Shown one piece after another: positions 55,432 through 64,000 of a DNA stretch of 64,000 bases (position 1 is its first letter; each line of letters opens with the position of its first letter). The position numbers and the translations under genes are program-made. The notes below the pieces were generated by a model. The model was not told the DNA's origin. It saw only the letters and a list, made by a program, of their open reading frames with translations, and searched no databases. The stretch spans positions 186,001 to 250,000 of the forward strand of contig JAZKDW010000024.1 in assembly GCA_040387375.1 (NCBI GenBank), read 5' to 3'. Origin of the DNA: JAZKDW01 sp040387375. Lineage in GTDB: Bacteria > Pseudomonadota > Gammaproteobacteria > Burkholderiales > Burkholderiaceae_D.

Positions 55432-57261
55432 ATGACGAACAAAATTGTACGCATCGGTTGCGCCTCGGGATTCTGGGGCGATACGCCGGAGGGCGCGCGG
55501 CAGCTGATCAAGGGCGGCCAGGTGGATTACCTGGTGTTCGACTACCTCGCCGAAATCACGATGTCGATCCTGGCCCGCCTGCGCGAGCGCGACCAGGAAC
55601 AGGGTTATGCGACCGACTTCGTGACCCAGGTCATCAAGCCGTACGCTGCCGATATCGCCGCACAGGGCCTGAAGATCGTGGTCAATGCCGGCGGTGTCAA
55701 TCCATTGGGATGCAAGGCTGCGCTGGAAAAGGAAATCGCGGCGCAAGGCTTGCAGCTGACGGTTGCCGCCGTCGTCGGCGACGACGTGATGACGCAGCTG
55801 GAAGCTTTGCGCGAGGGCGGCGTGCGTGAAATGTTCAACGACACGGTACTGCCGAAAGAGCTGATTTCCGCCAACGCCTATCTGGGCGCCTTTCCGATTG
55901 CCGCTGCGCTGAGCGCAGGCGCCGACATCGTGGTCACCGGCCGCTGCGTCGACAGCGCGCTGGTGCTCGGCCCGCTGATCCATGAGTTCGGCTGGCGGCC
56001 TGAACAGGTCGACCTGCTTGCCGCCGGTTCGCTGGCCGGACATATCATCGAGTGCGGAACACAGTGCACCGGCGGCTTCCTGACCGACTGGGAAGACATG
56101 CAAGCGGGTTGGGCGGACATGGGTTTTCCGATCGTCGAGTGCAGCGCGGACGGCAGCTTCATCGTCACAAAACCCGCTGGCACAGGCGGCGGCGTGACGC
56201 GGCAGACGATCGCCGAGCAAATCACCTACGAGACCGGCGACCCGCGCTGTTACGTGCTGCCCGATGTCATCTGCGACTTCTCCGCGGTGCGCGTCGAGGA
56301 GCTCGAAAAAGACCGGGTCAAGGTCAGCGGTGTGTGCGGTCGGCCTCCTACCCAAACGTACAAGGTCAGTGCAACCTGTCCGGATGGTTACCGCAGCATG
56401 ACCACGTTGCTGATCCGCGGCATGGGGGCAGCGCCCAAGGCGCATGCGCTGGCGAAAGCCATCATTCACCGCACGACTGCCTTGTTCGAACGCGACAAGC
56501 TCGGCAGCTACACCGAAACCTCGGTGGAAGTGCTGGGCGCCGAAGCAGGTTATGGCCCGCATGCAAGCGCGCATGCGCAGGCGTCCAGGGAGGTCATGCT
56601 CAAGCTCGGTGTCCGGCACGCCAACCCGAAGGCGCTTGCCGTCTTCGCGCGCGAAATATTTCCGATGTCGACCAGTACCGTACAAGGCATTGCCGGGCTC
56701 TTCAGTGGCCGTCCAAAAGTACAGCCGGTGGTGCGGCTGTTCTCGATGCTGATGGACAAGGCTGCGGTTGCAGTCACGGTGCAGGTCGGATCGCGTCTGA
56801 TCGAGGTCGATGATTCGCCGGTGCCGGTAGCGGCAAAGACAGAGCATGGCGCGGGCCGGCCAACGTCCCCGCCTCGCATGCCGGCGACGACAGGTCGCAC
56901 AAAGACCGTGCCGCTTGCTTGCCTTGCTTATGCACGCAGCGGCGACAAGGGCGACATGTCGAACATCGCGGTGCTGGCACGCCGTCCGGAATTTCTTCCA
57001 CTGTTGCGAGAGCAGTTGACGAGTGCGAAGGTCAGGGAATATTTCGCGTATCTGATGAGCGGAGAAGTCGAGCGTTTCGAATGGCCAGGGCTGGACGGCT
57101 TCAATTTTCTCTTGCACGATGCGCTGGGCGGCGGTGGTGTTGCCTCGCTTCGCTTCGACCCGCAGGGCAAGGCGCACGCCCAGATAATGCTCGAATTGCC
57201 AGTTGACGTTCCACTGGAATGGATGAGATCAGGATGGGTGAAGGAAGACGACGGTACCTAA
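55432..57261 (+). CDS. atuA: AtuA-like acyclic terpene utilisation protein (DUF1446)
   Basis: A 609-residue protein: residues 1-450 form the DUF1446 domain (IRIGCASGFWGDTPEGARQ, KIVVNAGGVNPLGCKAAL, DIVVTGRCVDSALVLGPL), and residues 485-600 the C-terminal AtuA-associated domain with YARSGDKGDMSNIAVLARR. AtuA is required for citronellol/geraniol use in Pseudomonas, its exact reaction is not settled. AAAGG lies before the ATG. It ends the operon and is convergent with the NHL gene, 82 bases away. It is the strongest hint of a terpene-like substrate. Confidence 0.85.
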   Translation: MTNKIVRIGCASGFWGDTPEGARQLIKGGQVDYLVFDYLAEITMSILARLRERDQEQGYATDFVTQVIKPYAADIAAQGLKIVVNAGGVNPLGCKAALEKEIAAQGLQLTVAAVVGDDVMTQLEALREGGVREMFNDTVLPKELISANAYLGAFPIAAALSAGADIVVTGRCVDSALVLGPLIHEFGWRPEQVDLLAAGSLAGHIIECGTQCTGGFLTDWEDMQAGWADMGFPIVECSADGSFIVTKPAGTGGGVTRQTIAEQITYETGDPRCYVLPDVICDFSAVRVEELEKDRVKVSGVCGRPPTQTYKVSATCPDGYRSMTTLLIRGMGAAPKAHALAKAIIHRTTALFERDKLGSYTETSVEVLGAEAGYGPHASAHAQASREVMLKLGVRHANPKALAVFAREIFPMSTSTVQGIAGLFSGRPKVQPVVRLFSMLMDKAAVAVTVQVGSRLIEVDDSPVPVAAKTEHGAGRPTSPPRMPATTGRTKTVPLACLAYARSGDKGDMSNIAVLARRPEFLPLLREQLTSAKVREYFAYLMSGEVERFEWPGLDGFNFLLHDALGGGGVASLRFDPQGKAHAQIMLELPVDVPLEWMRSGWVKEDDGT

Positions 57262-57343
57262 AGCGCATGCGGCCAGGGTCTGCAATGGTGAAGCGGACCG
57301 CGGCGCCGCGACGCGCCGCGTCAATTCAACACGATCATCCGTT

Positions 57344-59320
57344 CTACGGCAGCACGATCCTGATGACAGCGTTCCCCGTGGTGATTGCAAGTGTGGTCGA
57401 ATCGATCAACGTGACGCCAACGGGTAAATCCAGGTTGCCGGGCAAGTCGCCCAGCAGGATTCCAATGCGGCCCGCGACGCCGGCAATCGTGGTCACTTCC
57501 CCGGTGGCAGCTACAATCTTTCGAATCGTGTGATTGTTTGTATCGGCCGCATACAGGTTGCCAGTGCCATCGGCCGCCAGACCGAACGGGTTCCGGAACT
57601 GCGCTGCCCCGCCCGTACCGTCGCTGCTGCCGATGTTGCCCGCCATGCCTGCCAGCGTGGTCACATCGCCGGAGGAAATCACGATCTTGCGGATCGTATG
57701 GTTGAAGGTATCGGCCACATACAGGTTGCCGGCGCCATCGGCCGTAATGGCGATCGGGGCCTGGAACTCTGCGGCAACACCGGCGCCATCGTTACTGCCG
57801 ACGTTGCCCGCCGTGCCTGCCAGCGTGCTTACCTCAGCCGTCGCAATGACGATCTTGCGAATCGTGCCATTGTCCGTATCGACCACATACAGAGCGCCGG
57901 CGCCATCGAAAGTGATGCCGTGCGGGTACCGGAACTGCGCGGCTCCAGCCGTGCCGTCGCTGCTGCCAATGTTGCCCGCCATGCCTGCCAGCGTGCTCAC
58001 ATCGCCGGTCGCAATCACGATCTTGCGAATCGTATGGTTGTAGGTATCGGCCACATACAGGTTGCCTGAGCCATCGGCCGTAATGCCCCTCGGGTGCTGG
58101 AACCGAGCGCCTCCGCCCGTGCCGTCGTTCGCGCCGATGGTGCCCACCAATCCGGCCAGCGTGGTCACCACGCCAGCCGGAGTAATCTGGCGGATCGTAT
58201 GGTTGGGGCTATCTGCCACATATATGTTGCCGGCGCTATCGGCCGCGAGACCGAACGGGTTCCGGAACTGCGCGGCCCCACCCGTGCCGTCGCTACTGCC
58301 GGCGTTGCTCGCCATGCCTGCGATTGTGATCACCTCACCAGCCGGAGTGATCTTGCGGATCGAATGGTTGCTGGTATCTGCCACATACAGGGCGCCGTCG
58401 CCACCAGCCGTGACGCTCATCGGGACGTCGAAACGCGCGGTGCCGCCCGTGCCATCCGTACTGCCGGCGCTGCCCGCCGTACCTGCCAGCGTGGTCACAT
58501 CAGCTGTGGCAATCACGATCTTGCGGATCGCATGATTGTTTGTATCGGCCACATACAGATTGCCGGCGCCATCAGCGGTGATGCCGGACGGGAGCTGGAA
58601 CTCCGCGGCTCCGCCCGTGCCGTCGCTGCTGCCGGGGTTGCCCGCCGTGCCTGCGAACGTGGTCACTTCTCCGGTCGCGATCACGATCTTGCGAATCGTA
58701 TGATTACCTCTATCGGCCACATACAGGTTGGCGGCGCCATCAAAAGTGATGCCCCTCGGGAGGTCGAACAGCGCAGCCCCACCCGTGCCATCGTTGCTGC
58801 CGAAGTTGCCCGCCATGCCTGCGAAGGTGGTCACATCGCCCGTCGCAATCACGATCTTGCGAATCGTATGATTACCCATATCGGCCACATACAGGTTGCC
58901 GGCACCATCGGCCGCGACGCCGTACGGGTTCTGGAACCGCGCGGCGCTGCCCGTGCCATCGCTGCTGCCGGCGTTGCCCGCCATGCCCGCCAGCGTGGTC
59001 ACCACGCCAGCCGGGGTGATCTTGCGGATCGTTTGGTTACCCCTGTCAGACACATACAGATTGCCGGAACTGTCGGCAGTGATTCCGCTCGGTGAAGCCA
59101 GACGCGCATTCGTCCCGGTAGCATCAACCGAACCGCTGCCTCCGATGCCACCGGCAATCAGCGACAAGCCGCTTAAGGAACTGCTCTGGCCGGGCACCTG
59201 GCACATTTCGTTATTGGCATCGGTACAGGAACTGAAACTGCAAGCGGCCATCAACAGGGACAACAAGCCTGCGGCCACCCAGGCCAGCAACCGCTGCAAT
59301 ATAAAAGGAATGGAGAGCAT
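57344..59320 (-). CDS. NHL-repeat beta-propeller lipoprotein
   Basis: The start at 59320 is chosen over an in-frame start at 59431 because it yields a lipoprotein signal peptide (LLSLLMAAC, Cys near residue 26). The mature part has ten full and one partial repeats of about 56 residues, each with GITADGAGNLYVADTxNHTIRKI and a VTTLAGxAGxxGSxDGTGG linker: NHL blades. Such propellers bind ligands or proteins in the periplasm or on the surface. The DNA is highly repetitive, with near-identical blocks. Function unknown. Confidence 0.85.
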   Translation of the reverse strand: MLSIPFILQRLLAWVAAGLLSLLMAACSFSSCTDANNEMCQVPGQSSSLSGLSLIAGGIGGSGSVDATGTNARLASPSGITADSSGNLYVSDRGNQTIRKITPAGVVTTLAGMAGNAGSSDGTGSAARFQNPYGVAADGAGNLYVADMGNHTIRKIVIATGDVTTFAGMAGNFGSNDGTGGAALFDLPRGITFDGAANLYVADRGNHTIRKIVIATGEVTTFAGTAGNPGSSDGTGGAAEFQLPSGITADGAGNLYVADTNNHAIRKIVIATADVTTLAGTAGSAGSTDGTGGTARFDVPMSVTAGGDGALYVADTSNHSIRKITPAGEVITIAGMASNAGSSDGTGGAAQFRNPFGLAADSAGNIYVADSPNHTIRQITPAGVVTTLAGLVGTIGANDGTGGGARFQHPRGITADGSGNLYVADTYNHTIRKIVIATGDVSTLAGMAGNIGSSDGTAGAAQFRYPHGITFDGAGALYVVDTDNGTIRKIVIATAEVSTLAGTAGNVGSNDGAGVAAEFQAPIAITADGAGNLYVADTFNHTIRKIVISSGDVTTLAGMAGNIGSSDGTGGAAQFRNPFGLAADGTGNLYAADTNNHTIRKIVAATGEVTTIAGVAGRIGILLGDLPGNLDLPVGVTLIDSTTLAITTGNAVIRIVLP

Positions 59321-59663
59321 GCAGTAATTTCCCCCGAAGGCACGCATTCGACGAACTACAAACACAGCAGGCCTGACATCACTGAATCCATCTGGCGACG
59401 AATTGAAAAGCGTTGAATAACGCGCATGCATGGCCGGTTAAATTGCATTCGGCTTCGAGGCTGAATGGCTAAAGTTAATTACCGTTAGAAAGATTACTTT
59501 AGTGAAAACAATAGCATACAGGCCCCAACAGCTAGCACGGAGCAAAGCTTTTCTCGACGTATCGATGTGTTAGAACAACAAAATTCCATAGGGGACATAC
59601 CAAGGCCTGTTCTACGCCAAGCCCAAAAACGTGACTTGATTCAGATGTTCCCGGACAGCCGGA
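59321..59663. other. Intergenic region upstream of NHL gene
   Basis: A 343-base gap, less GC-rich than its surroundings, with no convincing gene. It should hold the promoter of the NHL gene; I could not assign clear boxes. Confidence 0.5.
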
Positions 59664-61229
59664 TCAAGGCCGGCAGCGCGCCGATTTTATCGGTTCGATG
59701 AGGTTGAACTGCGTAATGCCACCGTCGACTTCCAGCAAAGTGAAACTCCTGGCGGTGACATTCCTGATCGGATTGATATCTGGCGCCTGTAATGTCAGAC
59801 CCGGCTCATAACGCCATTCCATCTTGTCTCCGCGCACGGCCCAAGTACCCCGAATCGTCTGGCTTGAATACGCACCGCGTGCTATCGGTTCCGCGACAAA
59901 ATCGCCGGTGTCCCTGAGCGTTACCTTGTAGACCGACTGAGCACGCGCGGATGTCCATTCACCCACGTAGTTGCAGGGATAGGTATCGGCATCGACGATG
60001 TCGGCATCTGTCAATCCGGCGATATGAGGCTTCAGCATAAGATACGCAGCTCCTGCTACGACGGCAACGATGACGGCATCGCGCGCATGCCGGGGCCACG
60101 CAGACTGGTCACTGACTGGCTCCGCTGGAATTTCCGGCTGCCATTCTGGCGTAACCGAAAGAGGCGATTCGCGCCGGCGCGGTATCACCGGGGCCAGCGA
60201 CAAGTCGAGATGGCCTGTCATTGCCTCGGCCCGCGCCATTTGGTCGTCAGAGACCGGATTAAATGCCTGCACGTCAACGCCTGCGGCATCTGCGTGCGCA
60301 TGGCCGGCTTCAGTGAGAGGTATCGAGAACCACTCCGGCGTTTGCGCCGGCTCGATCCCGGCCTGAATGATGTGAACGCGGCGCCGCATGCGATTCCAAA
60401 GTAGCGCTAATCCAATGGCCGCCGCAAGCATTGCCAGTCCCATACCCAGCCGCACCATGATGGCCAGCCACATCCCTAACGTACTTCGCGACGCAGATTC
60501 CTTCTCCCACTGAATCCCGACCTGGGTCTGCGGTTCGCGGTTAAGTGCGAGATCCAGCGCATGAATGACTTCCGGATTCAATTGCGCAGCAGACTTCAGC
60601 GCGCCCCGCTCTATCCCGGGCGCGCCATAAGCCCACTGGTCCGCCAGTTTCAGCACCGGTTCGCCTGCGTTTTTCAGCGCCTGTTCATCGTTCGCGCGCA
60701 GCGCGATTTGCGCCTGTACATACTGCTTGACGGCGAGATGCGCGCCGGCCTCGTTCAATGCGCGATCAGCCGCGTCGAAACGGCCATGCATGATGTCACG
60801 CTCGAGCCGGCTGGGGAACACTTGCATCCACTGGCTTGTGGCGGGAATGAAGAACATCGTCGCCACACCGAGCAGCAGCGGCGGGATCATCACCACCCGT
60901 GCACGCGCGCGGCCGAAAACACCGGCCGAAAAGCCGATGATCGCCAATGCGCTGACAAAGAGAAAAGCCGCCTGGAGCAGCCAGTTGCCTAGTTCACTCT
61001 CGAAGACGACCGGCACATGCACCGGCGGCAAAGCGCCTTGCTGGACCACCTGGCCGTACACCCATGTGCCCAGCGCGGACAAGGGTGCGACCACCATCCG
61101 CGCGCCAACGTAGCCGCAGGCAAGGGCCGTCAGCGCGGTCAGCAGCGTGCGGAATTTGAGTGAACCGAGCCGGTTGCTTGCCGGTCGTTCGGCGTCAAGG
61201 ACAAAGAGCCCGCCGAATGTGGATGCCAA
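59664..61229 (-). CDS. Multi-pass membrane protein of unknown function
   Basis: TTG start directly after the telA stop (TAATTG). The 521-residue protein has about five hydrophobic segments (near 28-52, 85-105, 112-132, 258-285 and 398-416), a helical segment between 145 and 225, a Glu/Pro-rich linker and a soluble C-terminal domain (about 425-521; YVGEWTSARAQSVYKVTL) that could sit outside the membrane. No family is recognised. Co-transcription with TelA suggests a membrane role in envelope or toxic-anion stress. Confidence 0.75.
   Translation of the reverse strand: MASTFGGLFVLDAERPASNRLGSLKFRTLLTALTALACGYVGARMVVAPLSALGTWVYGQVVQQGALPPVHVPVVFESELGNWLLQAAFLFVSALAIIGFSAGVFGRARARVVMIPPLLLGVATMFFIPATSQWMQVFPSRLERDIMHGRFDAADRALNEAGAHLAVKQYVQAQIALRANDEQALKNAGEPVLKLADQWAYGAPGIERGALKSAAQLNPEVIHALDLALNREPQTQVGIQWEKESASRSTLGMWLAIMVRLGMGLAMLAAAIGLALLWNRMRRRVHIIQAGIEPAQTPEWFSIPLTEAGHAHADAAGVDVQAFNPVSDDQMARAEAMTGHLDLSLAPVIPRRRESPLSVTPEWQPEIPAEPVSDQSAWPRHARDAVIVAVVAGAAYLMLKPHIAGLTDADIVDADTYPCNYVGEWTSARAQSVYKVTLRDTGDFVAEPIARGAYSSQTIRGTWAVRGDKMEWRYEPGLTLQAPDINPIRNVTARSFTLLEVDGGITQFNLIEPIKSARCRP
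60165..60191. repeat. Degenerate REP-like sequence inside a coding sequence
   Basis: The stretch matches about 19 of 27 positions of the REP arm and is read in frame as VIPRRRESPLSV on the minus strand, the same peptide a REP gives when translated. It lies in the disordered linker of the membrane protein. Confidence 0.5.
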
Positions 61230-62315
61230 TTATGTCGCTCCCATTTGCTGCGTCAGCTCGCGGCGCATGGTCAGCAGTTGAGCGCTTGCCGTATTGCGCT
61301 GCACTATTCCTTCCTGGTTAATACGAACCACTTCCTGCACCGTGCTCATCAGGCTTTCATGGACTTCCTTGAGCGTGTCGATATCAATCACCAACCGCTG
61401 GTTGGCCTTCGCGGTTGAGATCGTGTTGTCCTTCAGCAGACGAGCATTCTCGCGCAGGAATTCATTGGTTGCATCATCGATGGTGTTAGCGAGTTCAACG
61501 GCGTTCTTCTGTTCATTGAGCGATAGCGACAGCATGAACTGGCGTTTCCAGGCAGGCACCGTCAATTCCTTGATGGTGTGGAATTTTTCAATCAGCATGC
61601 GATTGTTGGCCTGCACCATGCGAATCATCGGCAGTTGTTGCAGGGCGGCGTGCTGCAGCACGCGCATGTCGGCTATGCGTTTTTCCAAAGCGGTGAGCGC
61701 TGCCTTGAGGTCTTGTACTTCCTGCGCACGAACCAGGTCTGATTGTGCCTGGGCGCTTTCGTGGGCCAACCTCCGGCCCAGCGTTCCCAGCGCCGTTTCG
61801 CCCGCCGCGACATGCGTGCCCAGCAGCGCGTGCTCCTGCTTGACCGACTCGAATGCCTGCTCAAGTACATCAACCCGTTGAGCGAGTCCGGTTTGCATGC
61901 CTTGCACTTCATTCAGCAGCGAATCGACCTGGCTGCGCACATCCTGGAACTTGACGACGAAAGCCTCGCCCTTGAGCTTTACCTTGTCGATAAACCCCCC
62001 GATCAGCGGAATACGCGAACGATTGTTTGACAGACTGCCCAGATTCAGCGTCTTGGCCGCCACCACGATTTCGGACAGGCGACTACCCATGACATCGAGG
62101 TCTTTGGATTTGACCTGTTCGAGCAATGTGTCGGTTTGCTGCGCGGTGTGTTGTCCCAGATCGCGTCCGAAGGAATGGATCGCCTCCAGCGAGCCTGACT
62201 CGAGCCTGGCCACCAGCTCCTGCACCTTCGACTCTTCAACCAGCTGTAGTCCGAGGCTTGCAACCGACACAGGCGTATTCGATGACACGAGACCAGACAC
62301 AGCTTTTGATTCCAT
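61230..62315 (-). CDS. telA: TelA-family toxic anion resistance protein
   Basis: A 361-residue helical protein with the TelA core LQHAALQQLPMIRMVQANNR near residue 222, VPAWKRQFMLSLSLNEQKNA near 256 and RLVIDIDTLK. TelA proteins give resistance to tellurite and to some antibiotics or colicins in other bacteria; mechanism is unclear. It starts 11 bases after the preceding gene and its stop touches the next start. Confidence 0.88.
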   Translation of the reverse strand: MESKAVSGLVSSNTPVSVASLGLQLVEESKVQELVARLESGSLEAIHSFGRDLGQHTAQQTDTLLEQVKSKDLDVMGSRLSEIVVAAKTLNLGSLSNNRSRIPLIGGFIDKVKLKGEAFVVKFQDVRSQVDSLLNEVQGMQTGLAQRVDVLEQAFESVKQEHALLGTHVAAGETALGTLGRRLAHESAQAQSDLVRAQEVQDLKAALTALEKRIADMRVLQHAALQQLPMIRMVQANNRMLIEKFHTIKELTVPAWKRQFMLSLSLNEQKNAVELANTIDDATNEFLRENARLLKDNTISTAKANQRLVIDIDTLKEVHESLMSTVQEVVRINQEGIVQRNTASAQLLTMRRELTQQMGAT

Positions 62316-62326
62316 GGAAATACTCC

Positions 62327-63073
62327 TTAGCCCAGTTGATCGCTCACGCGATGGGAAAACAAATCAAATCCGACACTTTGCTTCCAGATTGGCAGCAGCA
62401 GGGAACGGATCTCGCCATAACGATCCGACACTGACTTTGCGTGCTGAATCGCCACCTGGTATTGGACCCGCGTGAGCCGGGTTGCGGTCACCATTGACTC
62501 CAGATTGCTGGTACGCCGGACCAGGCGCGCGAGATCGTCGCGATCCAGACCGGCTCTCCTGCAATGCCCGGCATAAGCAGGCGAAGCCAGTAATCGGGCA
62601 GCTTCGATATCGGCTTCCAGCAATTCAATTTCGGTGCCCATCAGCTGATGCTGGGCAGTCAGCAACGCTATTTGAGTTGCCATGCCTGCGTGGCCTCCCT
62701 GCCCTTGTTCGGCCAGAATTTCAATCTGTTTGCAGACGTCCGTGAAAAAGACTTCCTGTTCCAGTTGTTCGCCGGTGAACCAGCGCCACCATTTGTATTT
62801 GCTGCGGTGGCGCTGCAACGATGTCATCAAGGGCACGAGCTGCAGATTCACTTTCAGTAATTGGCTCGCACTGCCGCTGACTGCTTCGAGCAGTTTGAGA
62901 GCGTCGGCGGCATCGGCGCCTGCGCGGCGTCCGATCTCCTCGACAGCGCCGGCACCGCACGACAACATCTCTGCCGCACGTTCGGCTGTTGCCTTGAGAA
63001 TCCTTGCCGGCGCCGGCGATTCGTGCGCCACAGTGCGAGCGCCTGAATCGGCCGAGTCATCAGCTGCGGGCAT
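62327..63073 (-). CDS. TelA-like shortened protein
   Basis: A 248-residue helical protein. Its last 60 residues (MVTATRLTRVQYQVAIQHAK and LLLPIWKQSVGF) align with TelA (LQHAALQQLPMIRMVQANNR and VPAWKRQFMLSL), but it ends a few residues after the Pro-x-Trp-Lys motif. It therefore looks like a paralogue of the adjacent TelA lacking the C-terminal third. The N-terminal 60 residues are Ala-rich. The start at 63073 overlaps the previous gene by 14 bases. Confidence 0.75.
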   Translation of the reverse strand: MPAADDSADSGARTVAHESPAPARILKATAERAAEMLSCGAGAVEEIGRRAGADAADALKLLEAVSGSASQLLKVNLQLVPLMTSLQRHRSKYKWWRWFTGEQLEQEVFFTDVCKQIEILAEQGQGGHAGMATQIALLTAQHQLMGTEIELLEADIEAARLLASPAYAGHCRRAGLDRDDLARLVRRTSNLESMVTATRLTRVQYQVAIQHAKSVSDRYGEIRSLLLPIWKQSVGFDLFSHRVSDQLG

Positions 63074-64000
63074 TGCCGCTCCTTACCTTGCTACCGGGTT
63101 GCAGCCTGTCAGTGGGGTGCTCGATCACCCGGACGTCCGGACTGAGGAGCTTGTTCAACTTCCCATCATCCGGATGTCTGGCCGCAAGGAAGACCCGGCT
63201 GCGGCCATAGGCACTCAATGCGCGCCAGTGCGCCGCGTGAATCGGCAAGCCGCGCGCGCCTGTCTTTTCTATAATCACACTGGACTGTGCGTAGCGCTCG
63301 ACCTCGTGCACCAAGACAGGGATGGCGAATTCATCCGTCACCGTCCACACCATGGCGTCCGAACCGTTGCGCACGATGGCGCTTGCCGGTACGCGCAGCA
63401 ATTGATCCGCGCCTTTTCCGTAGCGGGGGAAAAACTCCAGCCACATTTTTTCCGGGAAGGCGATTTTGCCCTGCGTCCTTTCACTGGAAACACGATCGCG
63501 CAGCACACGCATCGCCTGTTCCACTGGCAAAGCCAGTTGTACCGTCAGGACGACAGGCGATCCGTCGCGCGTCAGCTTGACCACTTGCGTTGCTAGACCC
63601 TGGCGACGGTGCGATCCACGCTGCTCCGCAACCGGCGCCTCATCGAAGTGAATCATTGCCTCATCACCTTCCGCGAGCACCAGATCGGGGGATTCCGGCA
63701 ATTCAAAGCGCATGATCCTGTCGAAGTGCTGGAACACCAAGGACGCTATTGGCGGATTTTCTGCAAGCAGGCGCGTCTGGCCGCCCTCACCCGCATAGCG
63801 CGGCGCATTGGCGCCTGCGGTAGTCAGGATGCCGTTGAGCGAGATTTCTTCTTGCGCCGTGTTGGCCAGCTTGATGGAGCGGACATAGCCAGGCACGGGA
63901 ACGGTCACCTCGCCTTCCGATTCCGGCAGTTCGGCCTGGGCAACGATCTTTGCGCTGGACAAGTGGACCAGGGAATAAGCACCTGTCGCTCCTGCCGAGG
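63060..64000 (-). CDS. Adaptor-like protein of TelA operon (5' end outside window)
   Basis: The frame is open to the window edge at 64000, so the start is probably beyond it; TTG at 63962 is internal. At least 312 residues. VPVPGYVRSIKLANTAQEEI near the N-terminus and LLRVPASAIVRNGSDAMVW with a following EV-type strand resemble the barrel and C-terminal domain of RND/HlyD membrane fusion proteins. The family assignment is tentative, but the chemistry is that of an adaptor. It is the first visible gene of the TelA operon. Confidence 0.6.
   Translation of the reverse strand, partial: SAGATGAYSLVHLSSAKIVAQAELPESEGEVTVPVPGYVRSIKLANTAQEEISLNGILTTAGANAPRYAGEGGQTRLLAENPPIASLVFQHFDRIMRFELPESPDLVLAEGDEAMIHFDEAPVAEQRGSHRRQGLATQVVKLTRDGSPVVLTVQLALPVEQAMRVLRDRVSSERTQGKIAFPEKMWLEFFPRYGKGADQLLRVPASAIVRNGSDAMVWTVTDEFAIPVLVHEVERYAQSSVIIEKTGARGLPIHAAHWRALSAYGRSRVFLAARHPDDGKLNKLLSPDVRVIEHPTDRLQPGSKVRSGNARS

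Noticed and set aside
55063..57177. Minus-strand frame of about 704 codons opposite the AtuA gene
   Set aside because: The plus strand encodes a clear DUF1446 protein; the opposite frame has no domain, signal or ribosome binding site.

Overview
The window is a chromosomal segment of a GC-rich Gram-negative bacterium. The combination of periplasmic Bug/TctC-type receptors, a liv-type importer operon, PatZ-type acyltransferase, CoA-thioester catabolic genes and REP-like palindromes suggests a betaproteobacterium of the Burkholderiales, perhaps Oxalobacteraceae. That placement is inference from gene content; no rRNA or tRNA gene was seen to confirm it.

Layout. 1-9.2 kb (+): the 3' part of a giant Ig-like repeat surface protein, followed by a TolC-type outer membrane protein and two HlyD-type adaptors, a probable adhesin-export operon without a visible ABC transporter. 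9.4-15.1 kb (+): two membrane-bound GGDEF-EAL cyclic-di-GMP enzymes (dCache-PAS and MHYT sensors) flanking a Nudix hydrolase. 15.2-22.4 kb (+): an MFS transporter, a PatZ-like acyl-CoA synthetase/acetyltransferase, and a glycosyltransferase plus glycogen-debranching-enzyme pair. 22.45-24.0 kb (+): a hipBA toxin-antitoxin operon with two copies of a TGCAT-N8-ATGCA operator; the second overlaps the -10 box and the start codon, so the mRNA may be leaderless. 24.0-26.6 kb: a TctC receptor, an EamA transporter and a GIY-YIG protein. 26.6-31.1 kb: two flavin monooxygenases and a second TctC receptor, divergent from a LysR regulator. 31.1-35.2 kb (-): a stress cluster (hemerythrin, KatE catalase, a 25-residue membrane peptide, DUF883 and DUF2383-like proteins).

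35.7-57.3 kb is the most interesting part: a catabolic island of about 21.6 kb. On the minus strand it has an isovaleryl-CoA-dehydrogenase-type enzyme and a crotonase. Divergently there is a long, tightly overlapping plus-strand series: livF, livG, an AMP-forming acyl-CoA ligase inserted within the importer operon, livH, livM, livK, an enoyl-CoA-reductase-type SDR, a crotonase, a TetR regulator, biotin carboxylase, a separate biotin carrier, an MCC/GCC-type carboxyltransferase, a second CoA ligase, a nitronate-monooxygenase-like flavoprotein, a kappa-GST-like isomerase, a third crotonase and an AtuA (DUF1446) protein. Together they look like uptake, CoA activation, dehydrogenation, gamma-carboxylation and hydration of a branched or isoprenoid-type acid. 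The set resembles the Atu (citronellol/geraniol) and Liu (leucine) pathways but differs in gene content and in several active-site motifs.

57.3-59.3 kb (-): an NHL beta-propeller lipoprotein. 59.7-64.0 kb (-): a TelA-family toxic-anion resistance operon containing TelA, a shorter TelA-like protein, a membrane protein and an adaptor-like protein cut by the window edge. REP-like palindromes lie at about 12.7, 26.5, 35.6 and 50.9-51.3 kb, and a degenerate copy seems to have been absorbed into a coding sequence near 60.2 kb.
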